This document shows positions 1-8,406 of a stretch of DNA of 64,000 bases, in pieces. Source of the DNA: an uncultured Porphyromonadaceae bacterium (GTDB lineage: Bacteria > Bacteroidota > Bacteroidia > Bacteroidales > Muribaculaceae); NCBI GenBank assembly GCA_900540205.1, contig UQER01000010.1, positions 23,661-87,660 on the forward strand. Reading direction: 5' to 3'. Each line of letters starts with the position of its first letter. Position 1 is the first letter of the stretch. The translations under genes and the position numbers were made by a program. The notes below the pieces were generated by a model. That model worked only from the letters and a program-made list of their open reading frames with translations. It made no database searches and was not told the DNA's origin.

Positions 1-2
1 AG

Positions 3-2381
3 GATGCTATTGTCACAATGGACCAGGCCGCACCGGCTGCTCAGGCCAAGATGGCATTGGCCGGTTCGGCCGCTGGTGTGGTAACTGAGTCGGCTATGGA
101 TGAGGGTGCTTCCGAAGAAAACACTTCAGCTGCAGAGACCGATGATGCCGCTCAATATCGTCCTTCGGAAATTCCGCTGGCATTCTTCCGGCCGATGCTT
201 GTGACCGATGCCGACGGCACGCTGTCCATTACATACACCGTACCTGATGCAAACACCACCTGGGTGCTCCGTGCTTTGGCTTACAACAGAAATCTTCTGT
301 CGGCCACTACTCAGGCTGATGTCGTGGCTTCTAAGCCGCTGATGGTATCGGCTAATGCACCACGTTTCCTCCGCACTTCCGACAAGGTGGTGATGCAGGC
401 CTCGGTGATGAACGCCACCGACAGCATGCTGTGCGCTTCTACTACATTGCAGGTGGTTGACTTCGCATCCGGCAAAGTGCTGACGGAGGTAACGTCTACC
501 GACAGCATCGCGGCCGGCGGCCGTGCCGTTGTCGGCATTCCTTATAGTGTGCTTGCGGATGTGCAGGGCGTGTTGCTGCGCGTGAAATCCACGGCTGGCA
601 CTTTTACCGACGGCGAACAGGCGCTTGTGGCCGTATTGCCCTCCGACCAGGATGTGGTTGAGTCGCAGATGTTCTACCTCGCTCCCGGCCAGCAGTCGTA
701 TACCACTACTGTTGAGCCCGTAGGCGATGGCCGGGCATTCTTGAAATTTACAGAAAATCCGGCATGGGAAGTGGTATCGGCTCTCCCCGGACTTCGGGAG
801 AACAAGATAAACTCCTCGATCGAGGCCGCTTCGGCACTGTTCTCGGCTTCAGTTGCCGAAGGCTTGATGCGAAGCTATCCTGAGGTGGCGCGGGCGTTGC
901 GCGCCTGGAGCGAGAATCCCTCCGATTCGGCTCTGGTATCAGAGCTGTCGAAAAACAGCGAGCTGAAATCCATTCTGCTCAACTCAACACCTTGGGTATC
1001 GGATGCACTTTCGCAGACCCAGCGCATGCAGCGCCTGGTGCTTCTGCTCGACAAGCGCAACACTTCCGCTGCCATTGAAAATGCCATTGCAGAACTGGCG
1101 CGCACATATCAGAGTGACGGCGGCTGGAGCTGGACACCCAATTATCCTGAAATTTCCGACTGGAGCACTGAAATGGTGCTTCAGATGCTCGGGCAGCTCA
1201 ACCGCCTCGGCTGGTTGCCCTCCGACCGCAAGCTCGGCTCGATGATAGAGGGTAGTCTCAAACGTCTCGACCGTGTCACGGCAGAACGTTATGCCAAACA
1301 CCGCCAGGGGGATTTCACCGACTATGCATATGTGCGGTCGATGTTCCCGGCGGTCAAGCAATCCTCGGCCGGAGCCCGCGTCACGGCAGCTGTCGTAAGG
1401 CGTGTACTTGGCGACTGGACTAACGGTTCAGTGACGGAAAAGGCTGTGGATGCGCTCATACTGAACGCTAACGGCTATAATGCAACGGCCCGCAAGGTGG
1501 TGGCTTCTCTCAAGGAATATGCCACAGTTACACCGGAGAAGGGGATGTGGTGGCAGCAGCTCGACCGTACATTCTATGCCGGTCTGGACAAAGTGGGCTG
1601 CACCGCTCTGATTCTCGATGCCTTCACTACGGTAACTCCCGGTTCGCCGGATATTGACCGCATCCGCCAGTGGCTTGTGCTCCAGAAAACAAATAACGAC
1701 TGGGGTTCGGGCGTATGCACTTCCAAAGTGGTGGCTTCCATACTGATGTCGGGAACCGACTGGAATGTAAACCCCGCAGGCACCGCCATTCACATAGGTT
1801 CCACATTGGTTGAACCTGCCAAAGAGGAGGCTTTCACAGGCTCGTTCACACAGAACATCACTCCGTTGGTACGTGAGGGCGCGCAGCTCACCATCGACCG
1901 TCAGGCCAATTATCCCTCGTTCGGTGCGGTGCTGACTATGCGTTGCCTCCCCATGCACGATGTCAAGGCTGCCGGCTCGGCAGAATTGTCGGTGGAGAAA
2001 TCCTTGAATGTCTACCGCGACGGGCAGTGGGTTCCCTCACGCACGTTCAGCACCGGCGACCGCGTTCAGGTTTCGCTTGTGCTCAAAGTGGAGTCCGATT
2101 TGAGCTATGTGGTTATTCAGGATAACCGGGCTGCCACATTCGAGCCTGTGGAGCAGCTTCCGCGGCCGGTGGCCAGCGAGGGACTGTGGTTCTATCAGGA
2201 GAACCGCGACGCGTCGACCAACCTGTTTATCGACCGTCTGCCGCACGGCACATATATGCTCACTTACGAACTGTTCGCCACGCAAGGAGGCACCTTCGCT
2301 TCGGGAGTGGCAAGTGTGCAGAGCCTCTATAATCCCGCCATGACGGCTCATTCGTCGGGCGATGAAATCTCTGTGAAATGA
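3..2381 (+). CDS. Alpha-2-macroglobulin-like protein, C-terminal part (5' truncated)
   Basis: The reading frame is open to the left edge, so the gene starts outside the window; the ATG at 18 is internal. The visible 790 or so residues match the C-terminal half of large Bacteroidetes alpha-2-macroglobulin-like surface proteins: an A2M/MG7-like stretch (IPLAFFRPMLVTDADGTLSI near residue 50), then an alpha-helical toroid with repeats such as DGGWSWTPNYPEISDWSTEM near residue 370, and a C-terminal beta domain. No CxEQ thioester motif is visible where the helical domain begins (around residues 255-285), so covalent protease trapping is unlikely. The family inhibits proteases or acts in envelope defence; the role here is inferred. 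Its stop overlaps the next start in ATGA. Confidence 0.8.
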   Translation, partial: DAIVTMDQAAPAAQAKMALAGSAAGVVTESAMDEGASEENTSAAETDDAAQYRPSEIPLAFFRPMLVTDADGTLSITYTVPDANTTWVLRALAYNRNLLSATTQADVVASKPLMVSANAPRFLRTSDKVVMQASVMNATDSMLCASTTLQVVDFASGKVLTEVTSTDSIAAGGRAVVGIPYSVLADVQGVLLRVKSTAGTFTDGEQALVAVLPSDQDVVESQMFYLAPGQQSYTTTVEPVGDGRAFLKFTENPAWEVVSALPGLRENKINSSIEAASALFSASVAEGLMRSYPEVARALRAWSENPSDSALVSELSKNSELKSILLNSTPWVSDALSQTQRMQRLVLLLDKRNTSAAIENAIAELARTYQSDGGWSWTPNYPEISDWSTEMVLQMLGQLNRLGWLPSDRKLGSMIEGSLKRLDRVTAERYAKHRQGDFTDYAYVRSMFPAVKQSSAGARVTAAVVRRVLGDWTNGSVTEKAVDALILNANGYNATARKVVASLKEYATVTPEKGMWWQQLDRTFYAGLDKVGCTALILDAFTTVTPGSPDIDRIRQWLVLQKTNNDWGSGVCTSKVVASILMSGTDWNVNPAGTAIHIGSTLVEPAKEEAFTGSFTQNITPLVREGAQLTIDRQANYPSFGAVLTMRCLPMHDVKAAGSAELSVEKSLNVYRDGQWVPSRTFSTGDRVQVSLVLKVESDLSYVVIQDNRAATFEPVEQLPRPVASEGLWFYQENRDASTNLFIDRLPHGTYMLTYELFATQGGTFASGVASVQSLYNPAMTAHSSGDEISVK

Positions 2382-4039
2382 AGATTCAGAATTTATTGAA
2401 ATTTATCATGACAGCAGCGCTCCTTGCGGGGAGCGCTGCTTCGCAGTGTTATGCGGCTGACGATGGGGCCGGCGAGTCGCCCAAACATGAGATGCGCGGC
2501 GCGTGGGTGGCTACGGTCTATGGCATTGACTGGCCGTCGCAGACAGGCACAACGGCAGCGGTGGCGCAGGCGCAGAAGCGGGAGCTGACGGAAATTCTTG
2601 ATGTGCTCCGCTCGGCTGGAGTGAATGCCGTGATGTTTCAGGTGCGGTCCATGTCGGATGCCATGTACCGGTCGTCGTTCGAGCCGTGGAGCGCATATCT
2701 TACCGGCACGCGCGGTGTGGCTCCCGCTTCAGGTTGGGACCCTCTTAAGTTTGCCGTCGACGAGGCTCACCGCCGCGGTATGGAACTGCATGCGTGGGTG
2801 AATCCGTTCCGTATTGCCAACGGGCAGGTGCCTGAACCGGCAAAGGCTGCCGCCGGTAATAATGTGTTTGACCCGCGGACCAAAGGGTGGACCATTTCAT
2901 ATGGGACACCTGAAAAAGTTTCTGCCACGGCGCAGCGTTCCAGAAAAGGGAAAAAACGCAGAAGGCAGGCTCCGAAAGTCAAGAAAAAATGGGTGAGTGT
3001 GCTTAACCCCGCATTGCCTGAAGTGCGGCAGCATATTGTGGATGTTTGCCGCGAGATTGTGGAGAAGTATGATGTGGACGGTCTGGTGTTCGACGATTAT
3101 TTTTATCCTGACCGTCTTCCGTTGGGTGAAGGGTACGATTTTGATTTATGGAGCCAGGCGTGTGCCGCAGATGAGAACCTGTCGGGAATGACGCAGGCCG
3201 ACTGGCGCCGGCATAATGTGAATCAGACCATCCGGGATGTGCACGATATGATTCAGACCACAAGGCCGTGGGTCCGTTTCGGCGTTTCTCCGGCCGGGGT
3301 GGGAGGCGGAAACGGCATATCTTCATCGCGTCACGGATTGCCGTCGGTTCCGGTGGGAAACGACTGGATGTACGACCGCATTTTCTGCGACCCTCTCCAG
3401 TGGCTTGCCGACGGCAGTGTGGACTATGTGTCTCCGCAGATTTACTGGGCATCAGATCATGCCACCAATCCATATGCTCCGCTTGCACGGTGGTGGACAG
3501 ATGCAGCCCTGCATTTCGGGCGTCACAGTTTCCCGAGTCAGAAGGTGCTTGCACTCCCGGAGGGCGATGCCGCATGGCGTGAACAGCAGTTGCAGGTCGA
3601 GACTAACCGCGCAAACTCAACCGGTACAGATGCCGGCGAGATATTTTATTCCACAGCGCACATATCCGGCAAAAAAGCGTGCGGACTTGCCGCGCATCTG
3701 CGGCAGACGGTGTTTGCCTTCCCTGCGCTGATGCCCCCAATGCCTTGGAAAGCGGCTTCCGATCCCGGATCGGTGAAGGGGCTTGTGCTTAAAGGAAACG
3801 AACTGTCTTGGTATCCGGTTCCGGATATGCGCTATGTGGTCTACGCCGTACCTGTGGATGTGTCGCCGATTGATGCCATTGCGCTGACCGGTGCCAATTT
3901 CATGTCCGCGTATATCCTCGGCATATGTTACGGGAATAATTTCCTGTTGCCTGCCGACAAATTGCGCGGCTACTGGTATGCTGTGGCTCCTTACGACCGC
4001 TACGGCAATGAATGGGAAGCCTCTGTGCTGCAGAAATAA
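2378..4039 (+). CDS. GHL10-type family 10 glycosyl hydrolase-like exported protein (YngK-like)
   Basis: A 553-residue exported protein with a signal peptide (residues 1-27, ending CYA-ADD). The sequence MRGAWVATVYGIDWPSQTG followed by LRSAGVNAVMFQVRSMSDAMY is the start of a GHL10 (formerly DUF187) TIM barrel, and VDGLVFDDYFYP plus YVSPQIYW are later conserved barrel strands. The family is thought to hydrolyse glycans, but substrates are mostly unknown. A strongly basic stretch (about residues 187-204, RSRKGKKRRRQAPKVKKK) interrupts the barrel and looks like a lineage-specific insertion. Start codon overlaps the upstream stop (ATGA), implying translational coupling with the alpha-2-macroglobulin-like gene. 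Confidence 0.85.
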   Translation: MKIQNLLKFIMTAALLAGSAASQCYAADDGAGESPKHEMRGAWVATVYGIDWPSQTGTTAAVAQAQKRELTEILDVLRSAGVNAVMFQVRSMSDAMYRSSFEPWSAYLTGTRGVAPASGWDPLKFAVDEAHRRGMELHAWVNPFRIANGQVPEPAKAAAGNNVFDPRTKGWTISYGTPEKVSATAQRSRKGKKRRRQAPKVKKKWVSVLNPALPEVRQHIVDVCREIVEKYDVDGLVFDDYFYPDRLPLGEGYDFDLWSQACAADENLSGMTQADWRRHNVNQTIRDVHDMIQTTRPWVRFGVSPAGVGGGNGISSSRHGLPSVPVGNDWMYDRIFCDPLQWLADGSVDYVSPQIYWASDHATNPYAPLARWWTDAALHFGRHSFPSQKVLALPEGDAAWREQQLQVETNRANSTGTDAGEIFYSTAHISGKKACGLAAHLRQTVFAFPALMPPMPWKAASDPGSVKGLVLKGNELSWYPVPDMRYVVYAVPVDVSPIDAIALTGANFMSAYILGICYGNNFLLPADKLRGYWYAVAPYDRYGNEWEASVLQK

Positions 4040-4064
4040 AAAGCGTAAAAATTGATGTTCAGAT

Positions 4065-5123
4065 ATGACGACTGACGATTCAAAATATATGCGCCGTGCA
4101 TTGGCGCTTGCTGAGAATGGCCGGGGATTCGCATCTCCGAATCCTATGGTCGGCGCAGTTATAGTGGCTCCTGAGGGGCGGATAATAGGCGAGGGGTGGC
4201 ATAGGATGTGCGGCAGCGCGCACGCCGAGGTCAATGCCATAGCCTCGGTGGCCGATGCTGACCGTGCTTTGTTGCGTGAAAGCACCATGTACGTCACCCT
4301 TGAGCCATGTTCGCATTACGGCAAAACGCCCCCATGTGCCAAGCTGCTTGTGGAAACGGGATTGCGAAAGGTGGTGATTGCTACTGTCGATCCTTTCCCT
4401 AAAGTGGCAGGTCGCGGCATCGCGATGCTACGTGACGCCAGCATCGATGTTGAAGTGGGGCTGATGGGGGAGGAGGCCCGGCAGCTCAACCGCAGGTTCT
4501 TCACCGCCCATGCATGCCGGCGTCCGTTTGTGGTGCTGAAATGGGCCATGAGTGCCGACGGGTTCATGGACCGTCGCCGGGATTCTGTACATAAGGGTGC
4601 TTGCAGGTTCTCCACTCCGCTCACCACCATGTCCACCATGAAATTGCGGTCGGAGTGTGATGCCGTGCTGACCACTGCAGCCACAGTTATTGCCGACGAT
4701 TGCCGGTTGACCGTCAGGGGATGGCACGGGCGTACTCCCAAGGCTGTGATTGTGGACCGGCATGGCACTGTGCCGTGGGATGCCAGGATTTTTGAGCGCG
4801 AAAATGCCGACGGCCAACGGCTTGAGCCGTTAATTGTCGGCCGTGGTGCCGATGTCTCGCTGAAAGATGTTTTGTCCGGACTGTATGAGGCTCACGGCAT
4901 TACATCTGTCCTTGTCGAGGCAGGTCCGAGGATGCTCACATCTTTTATTGATAGCGGCTTATGGGATATGGCGCGTGTGGAGCGCGCATCTTTTGCGCTT
5001 GGTTCTGACGGCTGCTGTCCGGCTCCCGCGCTGGATGGAAGGTTGTTGAGCCGTTGTGAAGCATGGGGAGAAAACACTCTGAGCTATTATGAGAATGACT
5101 CAAACGGGTGTGAAAAGTTTTGA
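4065..5123 (+). CDS. ribD: Riboflavin biosynthesis protein RibD (deaminase/reductase)
   Basis: A 352-residue bifunctional enzyme of riboflavin synthesis. It deaminates 2,5-diamino-6-ribosylamino-pyrimidinone phosphate and then reduces the ribosyl side chain. The N-terminal cytidine-deaminase-like domain carries the zinc site (HAEVNA and EPCSHYGKTPPC); the C-terminal RibD reductase domain begins near residue 150 (RRPFVVLKWAMSADGF). Length is normal for Bacteroidetes RibD. It follows the glycosidase gene by 25 bases and may share its transcript. No FMN riboswitch is apparent in front of it, and other rib genes are not in this window. Confidence 0.93.
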   Translation: MTTDDSKYMRRALALAENGRGFASPNPMVGAVIVAPEGRIIGEGWHRMCGSAHAEVNAIASVADADRALLRESTMYVTLEPCSHYGKTPPCAKLLVETGLRKVVIATVDPFPKVAGRGIAMLRDASIDVEVGLMGEEARQLNRRFFTAHACRRPFVVLKWAMSADGFMDRRRDSVHKGACRFSTPLTTMSTMKLRSECDAVLTTAATVIADDCRLTVRGWHGRTPKAVIVDRHGTVPWDARIFERENADGQRLEPLIVGRGADVSLKDVLSGLYEAHGITSVLVEAGPRMLTSFIDSGLWDMARVERASFALGSDGCCPAPALDGRLLSRCEAWGENTLSYYENDSNGCEKF

Positions 5124-5149
5124 AAAAATATTTAATTTATCCCCTTGAA

Positions 5150-5180
5150 TTGGTTGATATATAGGGAAGTTTTAACTTTG
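5150..5180 (+). promoter_or_regulatory. Bacteroidetes-type promoter, TTG-N20-TAACTTTG
   Basis: TTG at 5150-5152 and TAACTTTG at 5173-5180 are separated by 20 bases, matching the Bacteroidetes sigma-ABfr consensus (TTTG, 19-21 bases, TAnnTTTG). It lies in the 180-base gap after ribD and faces the envelope-biogenesis genes. Confidence 0.6.
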
Positions 5181-5249
5181 TGATTGATTTTTGGAAAGTG
5201 CAAAGGGGCTTTTTGCCATGAATATGGCTGAAAGTTGCTAAATTCTTGC

Positions 5250-5257
5250 TACCTTTG
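5250..5257 (+). promoter_or_regulatory. Second candidate -7 box, TACCTTTG
   Basis: A TAnnTTTG match about 78 bases before the preferred ATG at 5335. The -33 element is poor (CTG at 5228-5230 at 19 bases), so this could be a second, weaker start site for the same operon. Confidence 0.45.
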
Positions 5258-5334
5258 CAAGTTGAAAATAAGCGGATTCTGCATGCGCTTTTGAAACGTC
5301 ACATTTGAATATAATTAAGGCAATCAAGGCCTAT

Positions 5335-6855
5335 ATGAACAAAAAGTACAACATATTAGCAATCCCTTTGTGCGTGGCCGTGCTGTCAATGGCCTCGTGT
5401 AATAACAAGGAGGATAGCTCTCTGATTGTCCCGCCTGTGGACTATAGCAGCACTGCGGTGACAACGTTTGCACTGCAGGCCGACAAGTCGATACTGAACA
5501 ATCTGGATTCGGTGTTCTTCACCATCGACCTGAACGGTGCGAAGATCTACAATGCCGACTCACTCCCGTACGGAACCAAAATCGATCAGCTGAAAGTCTC
5601 GCTGTCGGCTGATGCATCGGCAGTGACGGTCTATTCACCCAAAGAAGGTTCCACAGATGTGGAGGAGATTGACCTGCTCGCCAACTCCGGCGCCCAGATT
5701 AATTTCAGTATGGGGGCGGTCCGTGTCAAGGTCGTGTCGTACGATGGTGTCAACTCACGCGATTACTATATCAATGTGAACGTGCACACAGTGGTGCCCG
5801 ATTCGCTGTATTGGAGCGAGCTTGCGTGCAAAGAGCTGCCGTCGGCTTTCGCCGCGCCTGTTGCACAGAAATCCGTTGAGTTTGACGAAAAGGCATACTG
5901 CCTTACCTCCGACGGAAGCAGCTACTCGATGGCCGTAAGTGATAACCCCTTTGATTACGTCTGGACCTCCGGGGCAGCCTCGTTCCCGCAGCCTGTGGAT
6001 GTCCGTTCACTGACCGCCACCGACGATGCATTGTATGTCCTTGCCACCGACGGTTCGCTGCTCCGCAGCACCGACGGCACAACATGGTCGGCCACCGGCG
6101 AGGTATGGCACAGCATTGCGGCACCCTACAACAATACCCTCATCGGAATCAAGGCTGATAACGGTACCTACGATTTTGCCACTTATCCTGCCGCCGCTTC
6201 GCTCGGTGCGGTTCCCTCGGATTTCCCCGTGACAGGAGCGTCCGCGGCCATTGAGTTCAGCAGTAAATGGGCGACGGCCGACCAGATTGTGATGTTCGGC
6301 GGCCGCTCTGCTTCGGGTGAGCCTCTCGGCACATCCTGGGCGTTCGACGGAACACAGTGGGCCAAACTCTCCGAGACGCTTCCCGCTCTTGACGGTGTGG
6401 CCGTGACCGAATGCACAATCTGCGAGATTGACACCATGTCGTGGCGTCCCGTTGAAAATACAGTTCTACTTGCTTTCGGCGGAAGAAAGGCCGACAACAG
6501 TCTGAACCGTGATGTGTATCTGTCGCGCGACCTCGGCATGCACTGGAAAAAAGGTGATGAGTTCCTGCAGCTGCCTAAATATATGCTATCATTCTATGAT
6601 GTGGACATCCTGCAGTTCGAACATCTCCTGACGCCAAAGGCGCGTACGCTCGGGGGTGGATGGACCGTCATGCCCACCAACGTGCCGTTCTATCTCGCAC
6701 CCTGGGAGCCGGTGCGCTCCCGTATTACAATGCTCCCGACCTCGTGGCATTGTCCGTTCCTGTATATGTTCGGCGGAAACGGCGAGGACGGCAGTCTGCA
6801 CGATGTGGTGTGGCGTGGAGTGGTTAACCATTTCACTTTCCGACCTCTTGAGTGA
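5335..6855 (+). CDS. DUF6242-like exported lipoprotein with kelch-like repeats
   Basis: The frame can be extended to a TTG at 5305, but the ATG at 5335 gives a clean lipoprotein signal (MNKKYNILAIPLCVAVLSMA before Cys), so I prefer that start; about 506 residues. The N-terminal third is a beta-rich domain (FFTIDLNGAKIYNADSLPYG). The rest has repeated Trp/Gly-rich propeller-like segments (VMFGGRSASGEPLGTSWAFD, LLAFGGRKADNSLNRDVYLS, YMFGGNGEDGSLHDVVWRG). It resembles DUF6242 lipoproteins of Bacteroidetes by general pattern. Function is unknown. First gene of a run with a beta-barrel protein, uppS and bamA, so an envelope role is plausible. Confidence 0.7.
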   Translation: MNKKYNILAIPLCVAVLSMASCNNKEDSSLIVPPVDYSSTAVTTFALQADKSILNNLDSVFFTIDLNGAKIYNADSLPYGTKIDQLKVSLSADASAVTVYSPKEGSTDVEEIDLLANSGAQINFSMGAVRVKVVSYDGVNSRDYYINVNVHTVVPDSLYWSELACKELPSAFAAPVAQKSVEFDEKAYCLTSDGSSYSMAVSDNPFDYVWTSGAASFPQPVDVRSLTATDDALYVLATDGSLLRSTDGTTWSATGEVWHSIAAPYNNTLIGIKADNGTYDFATYPAAASLGAVPSDFPVTGASAAIEFSSKWATADQIVMFGGRSASGEPLGTSWAFDGTQWAKLSETLPALDGVAVTECTICEIDTMSWRPVENTVLLAFGGRKADNSLNRDVYLSRDLGMHWKKGDEFLQLPKYMLSFYDVDILQFEHLLTPKARTLGGGWTVMPTNVPFYLAPWEPVRSRITMLPTSWHCPFLYMFGGNGEDGSLHDVVWRGVVNHFTFRPLE

Positions 6856-6870
6856 TTTAAAATTGATGAT

Positions 6871-7551
6871 TTGAAACGCGTTCTGTCCATACTGATTGTT
6901 CTGCTTGTGGCCGTGTCATCCTTCAGGGGCGTGGCTCAGGAGGAAAGCTACCGCTTCGATGCAGGTGGCCAGCTTGGTATGGCCGGATATCTGGGGGATG
7001 CCTCCTCAAGCATTTTCTCGAAACCGGGCGTGTCGTTCGGCGCATCCTTCCGTTATCTGCCCGATGTGCGTTGGACGGTGAGAGGCGTGCTTAATGTGAT
7101 GAATCTCAGTGGCGATACTGCAGGAATGGACGATGTGTTTCCCGGCGGTGCCAACTATTCCTTCAAATCCACCGTCTACGACCTCGGCGGCCGCGTAGAG
7201 TTCAACTTTTTCCCGTACGGGATAGGGGAGACCTATAAAAAACTGCGCAGGTGGACGCCATATCTCACTCTCGGTCTGGGTGCCACCCTGGCCTCATGCG
7301 AGGGGGAGAACAATTTCGGGTTTAACATCCCCATGGGGTTCGGGCTGAAATATAAGCTACGTGAACGCCTCAACCTCGGCCTGGAATTCACTATGACGAA
7401 GGTGTTTTCCGACCATGTGGACGGTGCGCTTGCCGACCTCCAGACTATAAAGAGCTCTTTCCTGAAAAATACCGACTGGTATTCCAACATATCCATCTCT
7501 CTTACCTACGAATTCGGCAAGCGGTGCGCCACTTGCCATTATGTCGATTAA
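6871..7551 (+). CDS. DUF6089-like outer-membrane beta-barrel protein
   Basis: A 226-residue protein with an N-terminal signal peptide (cleavage likely after VAQ, residue 22) and alternating aromatic/hydrophobic strands typical of a small beta-barrel (YRFDAGGQLGMAGYLGD, LNLGLEFTMTKVFSDHVDGA, NISISLTYEF at the C-terminus). The strand-final phenylalanine pattern fits BamA-dependent insertion. The start is TTG at 6871, because the nearby ATG at 6866 is out of frame. Family assignment to DUF6089 is by pattern and by its usual place before uppS in Bacteroidetes. Its end overlaps the most upstream uppS start by 11 bases. Confidence 0.72.
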   Translation: MKRVLSILIVLLVAVSSFRGVAQEESYRFDAGGQLGMAGYLGDASSSIFSKPGVSFGASFRYLPDVRWTVRGVLNVMNLSGDTAGMDDVFPGGANYSFKSTVYDLGGRVEFNFFPYGIGETYKKLRRWTPYLTLGLGATLASCEGENNFGFNIPMGFGLKYKLRERLNLGLEFTMTKVFSDHVDGALADLQTIKSSFLKNTDWYSNISISLTYEFGKRCATCHYVD

Positions 7552-8323
7552 TCAGCCAAAAACAACAGCAATGTCAGTGAGTAAAGCCGATATAGACCTT
7601 AAAAGGGTGCCGCTTCATGTGGCGATCATTATGGACGGCAACGGCCGGTGGGCTCAGGCCCGCGGGCTCGACCGTTCGTCGGGTCATGTGGAGGGTGTCA
7701 ACACTGTGCGGCGCATCACCGAGATAGCCTCCGAAATTGGTGTTAAGTATCTGACATTGTATGCGTTCTCCACTGAAAACTGGAATCGTCCGGCTCAGGA
7801 GGTAGACTCGCTCATGCATCTTATCGGTTATGCCATAGAACGTGAGACACCGGATCTGATTGCCAATAACGTGCGGCTTGCATTGATGGGTGATATAGCG
7901 CGTCTTCCCGAGGATGCACGCCAGCGTCTTGCAGGATGTGTGGAACGCACCTCGCACTGTACCGGACTTGTGCTGAATCTGGCTCTGAGCTATTCCTCCC
8001 GATGGGAAATCAGTGATGCCGTTGCGCGCATTGCCACGGATGTGGCAGCGGGTAAACTGGCCGCTGCGGACATTGATGAGGCCGTTGTGTCGCGCTACCT
8101 CTGTTCGGCAGCCATGCCCGATCCGGACTTGCTTATCCGCACCGGGGGCGACATGCGCGTGAGCAACTTCCTGCTGTGGCAGATAGCCTATGCGGAGTTG
8201 TATTTCTCGCCGGTGTATTGGCCGGATTTTTCAAAAGAAGACTTTTTAGAGGCCATTGCACGTTTCCAGAACCGTGAACGTCGCTTCGGACTCACAAGCG
8301 AACAGGTGAGGGGTGCCGACTGA
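7541..8323 (+). CDS. uppS: Isoprenyl transferase (undecaprenyl diphosphate synthase)
   Basis: A cytosolic cis-prenyltransferase that extends farnesyl diphosphate to undecaprenyl diphosphate, the lipid carrier for peptidoglycan and O-antigen units. It shows the diagnostic HVAIIMDGNGRWA (catalytic Asp at about residue 33), STENWNRP and the C-terminal PDPDLLIRTGGDMRVSNFLLWQ. About 260 residues from ATG 7541; an in-frame ATG at 7571 would give 250 residues and avoid the overlap with the preceding gene, so the exact start is open. Followed by bamA after 83 bases. Confidence 0.95.
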   Translation: MSINQPKTTAMSVSKADIDLKRVPLHVAIIMDGNGRWAQARGLDRSSGHVEGVNTVRRITEIASEIGVKYLTLYAFSTENWNRPAQEVDSLMHLIGYAIERETPDLIANNVRLALMGDIARLPEDARQRLAGCVERTSHCTGLVLNLALSYSSRWEISDAVARIATDVAAGKLAAADIDEAVVSRYLCSAAMPDPDLLIRTGGDMRVSNFLLWQIAYAELYFSPVYWPDFSKEDFLEAIARFQNRERRFGLTSEQVRGAD

Positions 8324-8406
8324 TTGCAGGAGGCATTTCGACAGACCTTCCCCCATGGGGCATATATCAACCAAAAAAGAAACAACCAACGCACTATCAT
8401 CACGTT

